In this document: positions 16,993 through 24,979 of the stretch, piece by piece
Layout of the letters: each line of letters begins with the position of its first letter
How positions within the stretch are numbered: the stretch's first letter is position 1
Assembly: GCF_011927795.1 (NCBI RefSeq)
Contig: NZ_JAATJJ010000001.1
Location: 1,353,397-1,417,396 of the forward strand
Direction: 5' to 3'
Length of the DNA: 64,000 nt
From: Saonia flava
Lineage (GTDB): Bacteria; Bacteroidota; Bacteroidia; Flavobacteriales; Flavobacteriaceae
Notes under the pieces: model-generated
Told to the model about the DNA's origin: nothing
Database searches by the model: none
What the model saw: only the letters and a program-made list of their open reading frames with translations
Translations under genes and position numbers: made by a program

Positions 16993-18135
16993 ATGGACAA
17001 CAAACCAACCATACTGACCAAAGGGAGATACAATCTTAAATATCGGGGAACCCTGTGTTTAAATTGTGATCATCCTTTAGATATGAGCGACAAATATTGC
17101 CCCAGTTGCTCACAGGCCAACAGTACCAAAAAGTTAACTCTTAAGGATTTTTTTGATGAATTTTTTAGCAGTTTAATATCCTATGATTCCAAACTTTTAA
17201 AAACATTATCTGCCCTTGTTTTAAAACCTGGAAGAATTACCCGTGATTATATTAATGGAAAAAGAACATCTTACACCAATCCGTTTCGTTTTTTATTAAG
17301 TCTTGCCATTGTCTATTTTTTAATGGTAAACTATACTGGAGATTTTGAAAAACTAAATGAAACAATGGGTAATGATGAAAAAACAAATCAAAAAGTTGGC
17401 GCTATCAATTTCAATTTTAATGAAGCCATGGAACAGGAAAAAGAAGCAAAGGCAGCTTTGGACTCCTTGGGTCTAACAGAAACCATTAGCAAGGGGATTG
17501 AAAAAGGCATTGAAGAAGCCTCCAAAAAAGACTCGATCATCTTGGCCGACCCCACCGCGCATTTTAGTGTCATAAAAAGCAAATCTGGCTTGGAAAGATA
17601 TTTTGACAAACACGAATTTTTTAATCTCTTGCTCAACGAAGATGTAGTATCTAATTTTGACGAGGTCAAGGAAAAATATGATATAGAAGACTCCGTTGAA
17701 AATAGAAACATATTTAATATGGCCGTCAATATAGAAAAGGCGAAAACAGAACCAGGAACCTTTTTAAGCTACATTGTTTCTAAACTCCCATTTACTATAT
17801 TCTTCTTTTTACCGGTCTTTGCATTGTTCATTTGGTTGGTTTATATCAGAAAAAAATACAATTATACCGATCATCTTATCTTTAGTTTCCACAATCAATC
17901 ATTGTTGTTTATCTTGCTCATTATTAGTTTTTTAATAGATACCTTGTTTAAGGTGAGCAGTTCTGGGATTTTTCTTTTGATATTTTCCATTTATCTATAT
18001 AAAGCTATGAGAAAATTTTATGGACAAGGAAGATTTAAAACTATTGTTAAATATATGTTCCTTAACTCTATTTTCTTTATTTTAGCAACTGTTACTGTGC
18101 TCCTATTGATAACGGGAAGCGTGTTAACATTTTGA
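16993..18135 (+). CDS. DUF3667 membrane protein with N-terminal zinc ribbon
   Basis: 380 residues. A CxxC...CxxC zinc ribbon at residues ~23-41 (CLNCDHPL then YCPSCSQ) is followed by the DUF3667 signature KPGRITRDYINGKRTSYTNPFRFLL and a membrane helix at ~100-113. A long hydrophilic, helical loop (residues ~115-255) precedes three or four more membrane helices in the C-terminal third. The function of the family is unknown; the architecture suggests a membrane-anchored sensor or scaffold. ATG 16993 fits the zinc-ribbon start. apaG follows after 12 bp. Confidence 0.85.
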   Translation: MDNKPTILTKGRYNLKYRGTLCLNCDHPLDMSDKYCPSCSQANSTKKLTLKDFFDEFFSSLISYDSKLLKTLSALVLKPGRITRDYINGKRTSYTNPFRFLLSLAIVYFLMVNYTGDFEKLNETMGNDEKTNQKVGAINFNFNEAMEQEKEAKAALDSLGLTETISKGIEKGIEEASKKDSIILADPTAHFSVIKSKSGLERYFDKHEFFNLLLNEDVVSNFDEVKEKYDIEDSVENRNIFNMAVNIEKAKTEPGTFLSYIVSKLPFTIFFFLPVFALFIWLVYIRKKYNYTDHLIFSFHNQSLLFILLIISFLIDTLFKVSSSGIFLLIFSIYLYKAMRKFYGQGRFKTIVKYMFLNSIFFILATVTVLLLITGSVLTF

Positions 18136-18147
18136 GATTAAAAAAAT

Positions 18148-18534
18148 ATGATCACACAAGTAACAAAAGGCATAAAAATATCTGTGGATACTAGTTTTGA
18201 AGGCACTTTCTTCAAAAACTATAAAATGCACTTTGCCTTTGGTTACACCATCACCATAGAAAATCAAAGTAAGGATTCCGTACAACTTACATCTCGTCAC
18301 TGGCGCATCTATGATGCTTTGAACGAAATGGAAATTGTTGATGGGGAGGGAGTTATTGGCAAAAAACCCGTTATAAAACCTGGCGAATCCCACACTTATA
18401 GTTCTGGATGCCTTTTAGGCTCACCCATTGGGGCCATGAGAGGTCATTACAATATGGTAAATTTTAGCTCTACTGAAAAATTTAGAGTCTATATACCCAC
18501 CTTTAAGTTCAGCGCCCCTTTTGCTTTGAACTAG
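18148..18534 (+). CDS. apaG: ApaG family protein
   Basis: 128 residues, the normal size. A fibronectin-III-like beta domain with family motifs YTITIENQSKDSVQLTSRHW, VDGEGVIGKKPVIKPGESHTY and SGCLLGSPIGAMRGHY. ApaG proteins are linked to Co2+/Mg2+ resistance in enterobacteria and bind pyrophosphate or ATP in some studies; the physiological role in Bacteroidota is unsettled. It is probably co-transcribed with the upstream DUF3667 gene. Confidence 0.93.
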   Translation: MITQVTKGIKISVDTSFEGTFFKNYKMHFAFGYTITIENQSKDSVQLTSRHWRIYDALNEMEIVDGEGVIGKKPVIKPGESHTYSSGCLLGSPIGAMRGHYNMVNFSSTEKFRVYIPTFKFSAPFALN

Positions 18535-18618
18535 TCTTTTATTTCTCTTTCTTTTATTTTAAAACCCTTTGAGGTTTCATTACCTTTATCCCGACTAATT
18601 ATAAAAAACAATTTTATC

Positions 18619-20250
18619 ATGGGAAAAGGATTTTTTCAGGTACCTACAGCATATAACGAACCTATTAAAAGCTATGCTCCCGGCACACCGGAAAGAGACG
18701 CCGTTCTTAAGCAATATAAAGCTTATTATAATGGAAATGAGGATGTTCCACTTTATATTGGTGGGCAAGAAATACGTACGGACAAGACAAGAACAATGTC
18801 CCCTCCCCATGATCACAAACATCTTGTAGGCAAATACCATTTAGCTGAAAAGACCCACGTAGAACTTGCTATTGCAACAGCTTTAGAGTCCAGAGAAGCT
18901 TGGGCCAACTTGGCATGGGAGCAACGAGCCGCCATTTTTATGAAAGCTGCAGAACTAATTGCCGGACCTTACCGAGCTAAAATCAATGCGGCCACCATGA
19001 TTGCACAGTCCAAGACCATTCACCAAGCAGAAATAGATGCCGCCTGTGAATTTATAGATTTTCTAAGGTTTAATGTAGAATTCATGTCACAGATTTATGA
19101 AGAACAGCCTGATTCTGCAGAAGGTATATGGAACCGTGTGGAATACCGTCCCTTAGAAGGCTTCATCTATGCCATAACTCCTTTTAATTTCACTGCCATT
19201 GCAGGAAATTTACCTGCAAGTGCGGCAATGATGGGAAATGTAGTAGTATGGAAACCTAGTGACCACCAAGTCTTTTCTGCAAAAGTAATTGTAGATGTAT
19301 TTAAAGAGGCTGGCCTACCAGATGGTGTTATCAACGTTATTTATGGAGACCCAGTAATGATTACCGAAACTGTATTGGCAAGTCCAGATTTTGCTGGCAT
19401 CCATTTTACGGGATCCACCTATGTATTTAAAGAGCTTTGGAAGCAAATTGGCACAAATATACACACCTATAAAACATACCCAAGAATTGTTGGGGAAACT
19501 GGGGGTAAGGATTTTATCGTAGCTCATCCCTCTGCCAAGCCAAAACAAGTAGCTACTGCCATAACCAGAGGTGCTTTTGAATTCCAAGGGCAAAAATGCA
19601 GCGCTGCATCCAGAGTTTATTTACCAAAATCCACAGCTAATGAAATATTGGAATTGGTAAAAGCAGATATCAAATCTTTTAATAAACCTGGCTCTCCAGA
19701 GGATATGGGCAATTTCATTACAGCTGTAATCCACGAAGGTTCTTTTGATAAATTGGCAAAATATATAGATCAAGCTAAAAAGGATGAAAATGTGGAAGTG
19801 ATTGCTGGTGGTGAGTATAACAAATCCAAGGGGTACTTTATAGAGCCTACAGTATTGCTGACTACTGATCCAAGATATACTACTATGGAAACCGAACTTT
19901 TTGGTCCCGTAGTCACCATCTATATATATGAGGATAAAGATTGGGGCAAAACTCTAAAATTAGTGGACACAACCTCCGAATATGCATTAACAGGCGCTGT
20001 ACTTTCCACTGACCGCTATGCCATTGATGAAGCAACCAAAGCTTTGCAAAATAGTGCTGGAAACTTTTACATAAATGACAAACCCACGGGAGCTGTAGTT
20101 GGGCAACAACCCTTTGGGGGCGCCAGAGCTTCTGGAACAAATGACAAAGCAGGTTCTGCACAGAATTTGTTACGTTGGGTATCTCCTAGATTAATTAAAG
20201 AAACCTTGGTCACACCAGAAAATTATAGGTATCCTTTTTTAGGGGAATAG
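18619..20250 (+). CDS. pruA: L-glutamate gamma-semialdehyde dehydrogenase (P5C dehydrogenase)
   Basis: 543 residues, matching stand-alone P5C dehydrogenases (not the PutA fusion). It oxidises glutamate semialdehyde to glutamate with NAD+, the second step of proline catabolism. Motifs: AITPFNFTAIAGNLPASAAMMGN (cofactor and substrate site), HFTGST, the general base Glu in VGETGGKDF, and the catalytic Cys in FEFQGQKCSAASRVY. No proline dehydrogenase gene lies nearby. Confidence 0.96.
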   Translation: MGKGFFQVPTAYNEPIKSYAPGTPERDAVLKQYKAYYNGNEDVPLYIGGQEIRTDKTRTMSPPHDHKHLVGKYHLAEKTHVELAIATALESREAWANLAWEQRAAIFMKAAELIAGPYRAKINAATMIAQSKTIHQAEIDAACEFIDFLRFNVEFMSQIYEEQPDSAEGIWNRVEYRPLEGFIYAITPFNFTAIAGNLPASAAMMGNVVVWKPSDHQVFSAKVIVDVFKEAGLPDGVINVIYGDPVMITETVLASPDFAGIHFTGSTYVFKELWKQIGTNIHTYKTYPRIVGETGGKDFIVAHPSAKPKQVATAITRGAFEFQGQKCSAASRVYLPKSTANEILELVKADIKSFNKPGSPEDMGNFITAVIHEGSFDKLAKYIDQAKKDENVEVIAGGEYNKSKGYFIEPTVLLTTDPRYTTMETELFGPVVTIYIYEDKDWGKTLKLVDTTSEYALTGAVLSTDRYAIDEATKALQNSAGNFYINDKPTGAVVGQQPFGGARASGTNDKAGSAQNLLRWVSPRLIKETLVTPENYRYPFLGE

Positions 20251-20360
20251 TTTCTAAAATAGAACATTTTGAAAATTTCTTCTAAGTATTCTTTACTTTT
20301 AAAGTTCTTTCCAAGAGAATTCAAGGCAAGGGCATTTTCTTCATTGAAATAACCAAATTA

Positions 20361-20477
20361 ATTTCCGTTTGTCGGAAATATTACGACTTGTCGGTTTTGT
20401 GTTATTTCAATGTCGGAAATGTTATAAAATTTGCCGTTTTTGTGCCAGTCACAGAATAATACCCCCCACTACCTTTG
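20361..20477 (+). promoter_or_regulatory. Repeat-bearing regulatory region before the small secreted protein
   Basis: TGTCGG occurs three times in direct orientation (20370-20375, 20389-20394, 20411-20416; steps of 19 and 22 bp). The 10-mer TGTCGGAAAT occurs at 20370 and 20411. A perfect inverted repeat ATTTCCG-N5-CGGAAAT spans 20361-20379. A -7 element TACCTTTG follows at 20470-20477 with no TTG at the usual -33 distance. Direct repeats about two helical turns apart, upstream of a promoter lacking a -33, suggest an activator such as a LytTR-type regulator; this is inference. Confidence 0.5.
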
Positions 20478-20510
20478 CCCTCGAATTTTAAACTTTTAAA
20501 AATTAGTCTT

Positions 20511-20849
20511 ATGAAAAAAATTGTATTAACCAGTTTAATATTGGCTCTAAATGCAACCATGGCCATGGCTTCTAATTCCATGAATACGCCCAAACAAGAA
20601 TTGCGCAAACAAGTAATGGAATTATTAGATAGCCCAAACATTGAATTTAAAAGTGAATTGATTGAAGCAAAAATCACCTTTACCCTTAACAGAAAAAGAG
20701 AAATTGTGATCCTTTCAATTGACACCGAAAATTCCGCATTGGATAGTTATATTAAAAGAAAATTAAACTATAAAAAGGTTCTTTTAAATGATATAGCTGT
20801 CGGAAATAAGTTTACAGTAAATTTTAAGATAGAAAAAGTTGATATATAA
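20511..20849 (+). CDS. Small secreted protein, function unknown
   Basis: 112 residues from ATG 20511. Signal peptide MKKIVLTSLILALNATMAMA, then an ~90-residue mature domain: a helix (KQELRKQVMELLDSP) followed by alternating strands (SELIEAKITFTLNRKREIVILSIDT), a helix (ALDSYIKRKLNYKK) and a final strand (KFTVNFKIEKVDI). The pattern is reminiscent of TonB C-terminal or secretin-like alpha/beta domains, but I cannot assign it. An in-frame ATG at 20475 overlaps the -7 promoter element and is not used. Its upstream repeats suggest dedicated regulation. Confidence 0.75.
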   Translation: MKKIVLTSLILALNATMAMASNSMNTPKQELRKQVMELLDSPNIEFKSELIEAKITFTLNRKREIVILSIDTENSALDSYIKRKLNYKKVLLNDIAVGNKFTVNFKIEKVDI

Positions 20850-20984
20850 TAGTATCACTGAGTTAAGATTTTATATAAAACCTTAATAAATTCCTAAAGT
20901 TTAAGGATTTTTACAATCTACATGTTAATTTATTACTTTTAACACGACCTATTCTGGGTATTATTAATCCTAACCCTATAAAAA

Positions 20985-21497
20985 ATGAGAATTCTATTAT
21001 CTTTTCTAATGTTTATGTCCGTTTTTGCCCTTAAAGCTCAGGACAATGTTGTACAATCTACTTTGCAGGGCACCTTGGCCTACAACCAAGGACAAGTAGT
21101 TTCCTTGGCAGAGGCTTTTTCTGAGGATCAATATGATTGGAGACCTTCCGAAGGTGTTCGTTCTGTTGGAGAGTCCCTATTACACATTGCTGGAGGAAAT
21201 TATTACCTAGCATCTAAAATGGGTTTTGCGCCACCAGCAGATGTTGACATGATGAATATTGAAAAAATCGAGGGCAAAGAAAATATCATTGCTACCTTGA
21301 AAAAATCAAATGAATTTGTTCTCAAGAACATAATGCTAATTGAAAGCGATAAATTTGGAGAAGAAATTGATTTTGGTTTTGCCAAAATGAGTGCTTTATC
21401 GGGCCTTCTTACCATTTTAGAACATAATGGTGAGCATAAAGGCGGATTAATTGCTTACGCCCGATCCAATGGGGTTGTTCCTCCTTGGAGCAAATAA
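20985..21497 (+). CDS. Exported DinB-family protein
   Basis: 170 residues: signal peptide MRILLSFLMFMSVFALKAQ and a DinB/DUF664-type four-helix domain. Putative metal-ligand histidines are in SVGESLLHIAGGNYYL and ILEHNGEHKGGLIAYAR near the C-terminus, the usual third-helix HxxxH arrangement. DinB-like proteins include metal-dependent thiol transferases (bacillithiol or mycothiol S-transferases); the exported location is unusual for those, so the substrate is open. A strong terminator follows at 21522. Confidence 0.8.
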   Translation: MRILLSFLMFMSVFALKAQDNVVQSTLQGTLAYNQGQVVSLAEAFSEDQYDWRPSEGVRSVGESLLHIAGGNYYLASKMGFAPPADVDMMNIEKIEGKENIIATLKKSNEFVLKNIMLIESDKFGEEIDFGFAKMSALSGLLTILEHNGEHKGGLIAYARSNGVVPPWSK

Positions 21498-21521
21498 CGA
21501 CTAAGAAAATGCGTATACAGT

Positions 21522-21553
21522 AAAAAAGGTGCCATATTATGGCACCTTTTTTT
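21522..21553 (+). terminator. Rho-independent terminator after the DinB gene
   Basis: GGTGCCAT/ATGGCACC stem with flanking A-run and seven T residues, 25 bp after the stop codon. Confidence 0.9.
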
Positions 21554-21682
21554 GTTTTTAGAAATAGCAACTATTAATACTCTAAATCCTCCTAAGTCCC
21601 TATATACTTAACTTTATTTCATTTTTTCTTCGATAACCAGCAAAGGCAATGTTATCTTCAATGTAAATTTAATGTTAATTAA

Positions 21683-21714
21683 TTGTAAATTAAAAGATAA
21701 AAAACATACCTTTG
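21683..21714 (+). promoter_or_regulatory. Near-ideal flavobacterial promoter before a 42-codon ORF
   Basis: TTG at 21683-21685, 21 bp spacer, TACCTTTG at 21707-21714. This is one of only two promoters in the window with both elements at consensus spacing. Transcription would start near 21720, about 20 nt before ATG 21739. Confidence 0.65.
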
Positions 21715-21738
21715 TTTCTAACAAAAGACAGAAAGAAC

Positions 21739-21867
21739 ATGAAAAGGCATATATTTTTTATAAAATTTAAAGCATATTTAAGTGCAGTGTACTACCATAT
21801 TTGGTCATATTTAAAAATTTATGCCAAAAAATACAGGACAGCTTACTATAGAAGTTTAACGCTTTAG
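21739..21867 (+). CDS. Candidate 42-residue tyrosine/lysine-rich small protein
   Basis: ATG 21739 to TAG 21865-21867. The peptide begins MKRHIFFIKFKAYLSAVYY and contains 8 Tyr and 9 Lys/Arg in 42 residues, with an amphipathic, aromatic-rich character (HIWSYLKIYAKKY). A purine-rich stretch (agacagaaagaac) precedes the ATG, and a consensus promoter lies 20-50 bp upstream. Its stop overlaps the rsmG stop by 3 bp in convergent orientation. I recognise no family. The transcript could instead be a small RNA; the ORF is short enough to arise by chance, but the promoter placement supports it. Confidence 0.45.
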   Translation: MKRHIFFIKFKAYLSAVYYHIWSYLKIYAKKYRTAYYRSLTL

Positions 21868-22502
21868 TCCTTTTTAAATTTAACAGGTAGATAGACAACT
21901 TTTTTAGTCTCAAAAAAGTCTTCTTTAAAATAATTGGGCAAATCAAATATTTGTGCGGTTCGGTAATCCTTTAATTCTTCAGATAAATCCCCTCCCTTTA
22001 AGTACAGAATTCCATTTTTTCTTTCGTGTACAGATTCTTTTTTGATTTTTCCTTTTGTCCAATGCACAAAAGTAGGCATGGCGGCAACCGCCCTGCTCAC
22101 AATAAAATCAAATTGAGGCTTTAATTCCTCGACCCTTCCATGAATAGTTGTTACATTTGATAATTGCAAACCGGCCACAACTTCATCTACCACCTTTATT
22201 TTTTTTCCAATGGCATCTATTAAAGTAAAATGGGTTTCTGGAAATACTATGGCCAAAGGTATACCAGGAAAACCACCACCAGTACCAACATCCAAAACAG
22301 ATGTGCCCGGGTTAAACTTATGTATTTTGGCAATTCCTAAAGAATGCAGAACATGACGTAGGTATAATTCATCTATATCCTTTCTGGAAACTACATTTAT
22401 TTTTTGATTCCAGTCTTTGTATAGTTCTTCCAGTTTTAAAAACTGATCCTGTTGTAATTTTGTTAAATCTGGAAAATAGTTAAAAATTATGTCCGCTTTC
22501 AT
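21864..22502 (-). CDS. rsmG: 16S rRNA (guanine-527-N7)-methyltransferase
   Basis: 212 residues. RsmG (GidB) methylates G527 of 16S rRNA. Motifs: NQKINVVSRKDIDELYLRHVLHSL typical of the N-terminal part, the SAM-binding VLDVGTGGGFPGIPLAI, LIDAIGKKIKVVDEV, and FDFIVSRAVAAMPTF. Convergent with the candidate 42-codon ORF. The start codon ATG 22502 lies 12 bp from the -7 element used by the divergent desaturase gene. Confidence 0.96.
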   Translation of the reverse strand: MKADIIFNYFPDLTKLQQDQFLKLEELYKDWNQKINVVSRKDIDELYLRHVLHSLGIAKIHKFNPGTSVLDVGTGGGFPGIPLAIVFPETHFTLIDAIGKKIKVVDEVVAGLQLSNVTTIHGRVEELKPQFDFIVSRAVAAMPTFVHWTKGKIKKESVHERKNGILYLKGGDLSEELKDYRTAQIFDLPNYFKEDFFETKKVVYLPVKFKKD

Positions 22503-22513
22503 TGATATTGCCG

Positions 22514-22542
22514 TAATTTTGTAAAAATACTACTTTAGTATT
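22514..22542 (+). promoter_or_regulatory. Desaturase promoter with palindrome at the predicted transcription start
   Basis: The -7 element TAATTTTG (22514-22521) is followed by a perfect inverted repeat AATACTA-CTT-TAGTATT (22526-22542). The predicted start of transcription falls inside the palindrome, as expected for a repressor operator. The bound protein is unknown. Confidence 0.5.
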
Positions 22543-22610
22543 GTTTAGCGTTATTATCTTATAAAAGGATATCCAAAAAAAATTAATACATTCATAAAAA
22601 TATATTACAT

Positions 22611-23711
22611 ATGGAAAAAGGGCCTATCCGATTTTCTAGAAAAGATTCAACCCAATTCTTTAAAACACTTAATCAAAGAGTAAATACCTATTTCAAGGAA
22701 AACCAAGTAAAAAAAACAGGGAACTGGAAATTACATTTAAAGACCATAGTAATGTTCTCAATGTTTTTAGCTCCTTACTTTTTAATTTTAACATTAAACC
22801 TTCCTGTATGGGCGTACCTATTGTTAACAGTAGTCATGGGAGTAGGAATGGCCGGTGTTGGCATGAACGTAATGCACGATGGAAATCATGGTTCTTATTC
22901 CAACAAAAAGTGGATTAATAAATTGATGGGAGGAAGTATCTATATTCTTGCTGGCAATGTATACAATTGGCAAGTACAACATAATGTCTTACACCACACA
23001 TACACGAATATCCATAACCATGATGAGGATTTGGAAGCAGGTCGAATTCTTAGATTCTCCAAGCATGCTGAATGGCGAAAACATCACAAGTTTCAACATT
23101 TTTATTCTGTTTTCCTATATGGTTTATTAACTTTTAATTGGGCAATTACAACAGATTTTCAACAGATGTACCGGTACATGAAGCGTAAATTGTCCTATGG
23201 AAAACTACCAAACAAAGTAACCAATTGGAGCACCTTGGTCATTACCAAAATACTATATATCTCAATTTGGATAGTACTTCCTTTAATTTTTGTTGATATA
23301 GCATGGTGGAAAATACTTTTAGGTTTCTTTATCATGCATTATGTTGCCGGAGTTATTTTAAGTGTAGTTTTTCAATTGGCACATGTTGTTGATGATGCTG
23401 AAACTCCATTGCCGGATGAAAGTGGTACCATGAAGAACACTTGGGCCATACATCAATTGCTTACAACCGTAAATTTTGGCACTAAAAATAGAATTGTAAA
23501 CTGGTTTACTGGTGGGCTTAACCACCAAGTGGAACATCATATATTCCCCCACATTAGCCATATACATTACACAAAAATCTCCAAAATTGTGAAACAAACG
23601 GCCAAAGAGTTTAATTTGCCTTATAACGAATATAAAACTACAAGAAAAGCCATAATTTCGCACTTCAAACATTTAAAAGAGTTGGGTAAAAATCCAGCTT
23701 TACAGTACTAG
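22611..23711 (+). CDS. Membrane fatty acid desaturase (front-end/linoleoyl-CoA desaturase-like)
   Basis: 366 residues. A di-iron membrane desaturase introducing a double bond into acyl chains. The three histidine boxes are HDGNH (residues 89-93), HNVLHH (124-129) and QVEHH (306-310); Gln in the third box is the mark of front-end (delta-5/6-type) enzymes. Four hydrophobic segments (about 45-65, 68-87, 200-220 and 225-250) fit the usual topology. Probably adjusts membrane fluidity. The leader of ~85 nt carries a palindromic operator candidate. An aminotransferase gene follows after 15 bp. Confidence 0.9.
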   Translation: MEKGPIRFSRKDSTQFFKTLNQRVNTYFKENQVKKTGNWKLHLKTIVMFSMFLAPYFLILTLNLPVWAYLLLTVVMGVGMAGVGMNVMHDGNHGSYSNKKWINKLMGGSIYILAGNVYNWQVQHNVLHHTYTNIHNHDEDLEAGRILRFSKHAEWRKHHKFQHFYSVFLYGLLTFNWAITTDFQQMYRYMKRKLSYGKLPNKVTNWSTLVITKILYISIWIVLPLIFVDIAWWKILLGFFIMHYVAGVILSVVFQLAHVVDDAETPLPDESGTMKNTWAIHQLLTTVNFGTKNRIVNWFTGGLNHQVEHHIFPHISHIHYTKISKIVKQTAKEFNLPYNEYKTTRKAIISHFKHLKELGKNPALQY

Positions 23712-23726
23712 CAAATTATTCAACTT

Positions 23727-24914
23727 ATGAGTAACCAATTATCAGATAGGATTAATAGCCTAACACCTTCTGCTACCCTAGAAATGGCAGCAAAGGCACG
23801 AGAATTAAGGGCTTCAGGAAAAGACATTATTGGTTTAAGTTTAGGGGAGCCGGATTTTAAAACTCCCGATTATATTAAGGATGCAGCTATTGAAGCGATT
23901 AATCAAGGCTATAATTCCTATACGCCAGTTGATGGTTACGTGGAGCTTAAAAATGCCATTATCACAAAGTTTAAAAGGGATAACAACATCACCTATGATC
24001 CTTCACAAATTGTAGTTTCGACCGGTGCCAAGCAGGCACTTTATAACCTGGCCCAAGTTTGTTTAAACAAAGGAGATGAAGTGATTTTACCTTGCCCTTA
24101 TTGGGTAAGCTATAGTGATATAGTTAAATTGGCAGATGGTGTTCCTGTGGAAGTTGCAACCTCCATTGACACGGATTTTAAGATGACTCCAGAACAATTG
24201 GAAGCAGCCATAACACCAAAGACAAAAATGCTTTGGTACAGCTCTCCTTGTAATCCCAGTGGATCTATTTATAGCAAAAAAGAATTACGTGCATTGGCAG
24301 ACGTTCTTCAAAAATACCCTCAAATTATTGTTGTTAGCGATGAAATTTATGAGCATATTAACTATGGCGTTACAGAACATGCATCCATGGGAGCTTTTGA
24401 GGATATGGCTGATAGAACTGTAACTGTAAATGGTGTTGCTAAAGCATTTGCCATGACCGGATGGAGAATTGGGTACATTGGTGCTCCCACATATATTGCT
24501 AGAGCATGTAATAAACTACAAGGACAAGTGACCAGTGGAGCCAATTGTATTGCCCAAAGAGCAGTTATTACTGCTTTGTTAGAATCCCCAACCCGTATAA
24601 AGTATATGGTAGATGAATTCAAAGAAAGACGTAAACTGATTTTAGGTTTACTAAATGATATTGAAGGTTTTAAATGTAATGAGCCAGAAGGTGCATTTTA
24701 TGTATATCCAGATGTGACTCATTTTTTTGGAAAAACATTGAATGGCACTACAATCAATAATGCTTCAGATTTTGCAATGTATTTATTGGAAAAAGCCAAT
24801 GTGGCTACTGTGACCGGTGATGCCTTTGGAAATGGTAATTGCATCCGTATTTCATATGCCGCATCAGAAAAAGAAATAAAGGAAGCTATTTCTAGAATAA
24901 AAGCAGTAGTTTAA
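23727..24914 (+). CDS. Class I pyridoxal-phosphate aminotransferase, probably aspartate aminotransferase
   Basis: 395 residues, fold-type I, aspartate aminotransferase Ib-like. GLSLGEPDFKTPDYI and GYNSYTPVDGYVELKNAI are typical N-terminal motifs; the cofactor lysine is Lys239 in VAKAFAMTGWRIGY (Ala replaces the usual Ser before it). The substrate-carboxylate Arg is near the C-terminus in CIRISYAASEKEI. It would interconvert aspartate and 2-oxoglutarate with oxaloacetate and glutamate; related substrates cannot be excluded. It ends at a strong hairpin shared with trkH. Confidence 0.9.
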   Translation: MSNQLSDRINSLTPSATLEMAAKARELRASGKDIIGLSLGEPDFKTPDYIKDAAIEAINQGYNSYTPVDGYVELKNAIITKFKRDNNITYDPSQIVVSTGAKQALYNLAQVCLNKGDEVILPCPYWVSYSDIVKLADGVPVEVATSIDTDFKMTPEQLEAAITPKTKMLWYSSPCNPSGSIYSKKELRALADVLQKYPQIIVVSDEIYEHINYGVTEHASMGAFEDMADRTVTVNGVAKAFAMTGWRIGYIGAPTYIARACNKLQGQVTSGANCIAQRAVITALLESPTRIKYMVDEFKERRKLILGLLNDIEGFKCNEPEGAFYVYPDVTHFFGKTLNGTTINNASDFAMYLLEKANVATVTGDAFGNGNCIRISYAASEKEIKEAISRIKAVV

Positions 24915-24933
24915 AAAATAAATAAAATAGTAT

Positions 24934-24978
24934 AAATCGGTCATTAACTATCTTAGTAGCTAATGACCGATTTTTTTT
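24934..24978. terminator. Hairpin terminator between convergent aminotransferase and trkH genes
   Basis: A 13-bp perfect stem (24934-24946 with 24961-24973) with core ATCGGTCATTA, followed by eight T on the plus strand and preceded by A residues for the minus strand. Confidence 0.85.
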
Positions 24979-24979
24979 G

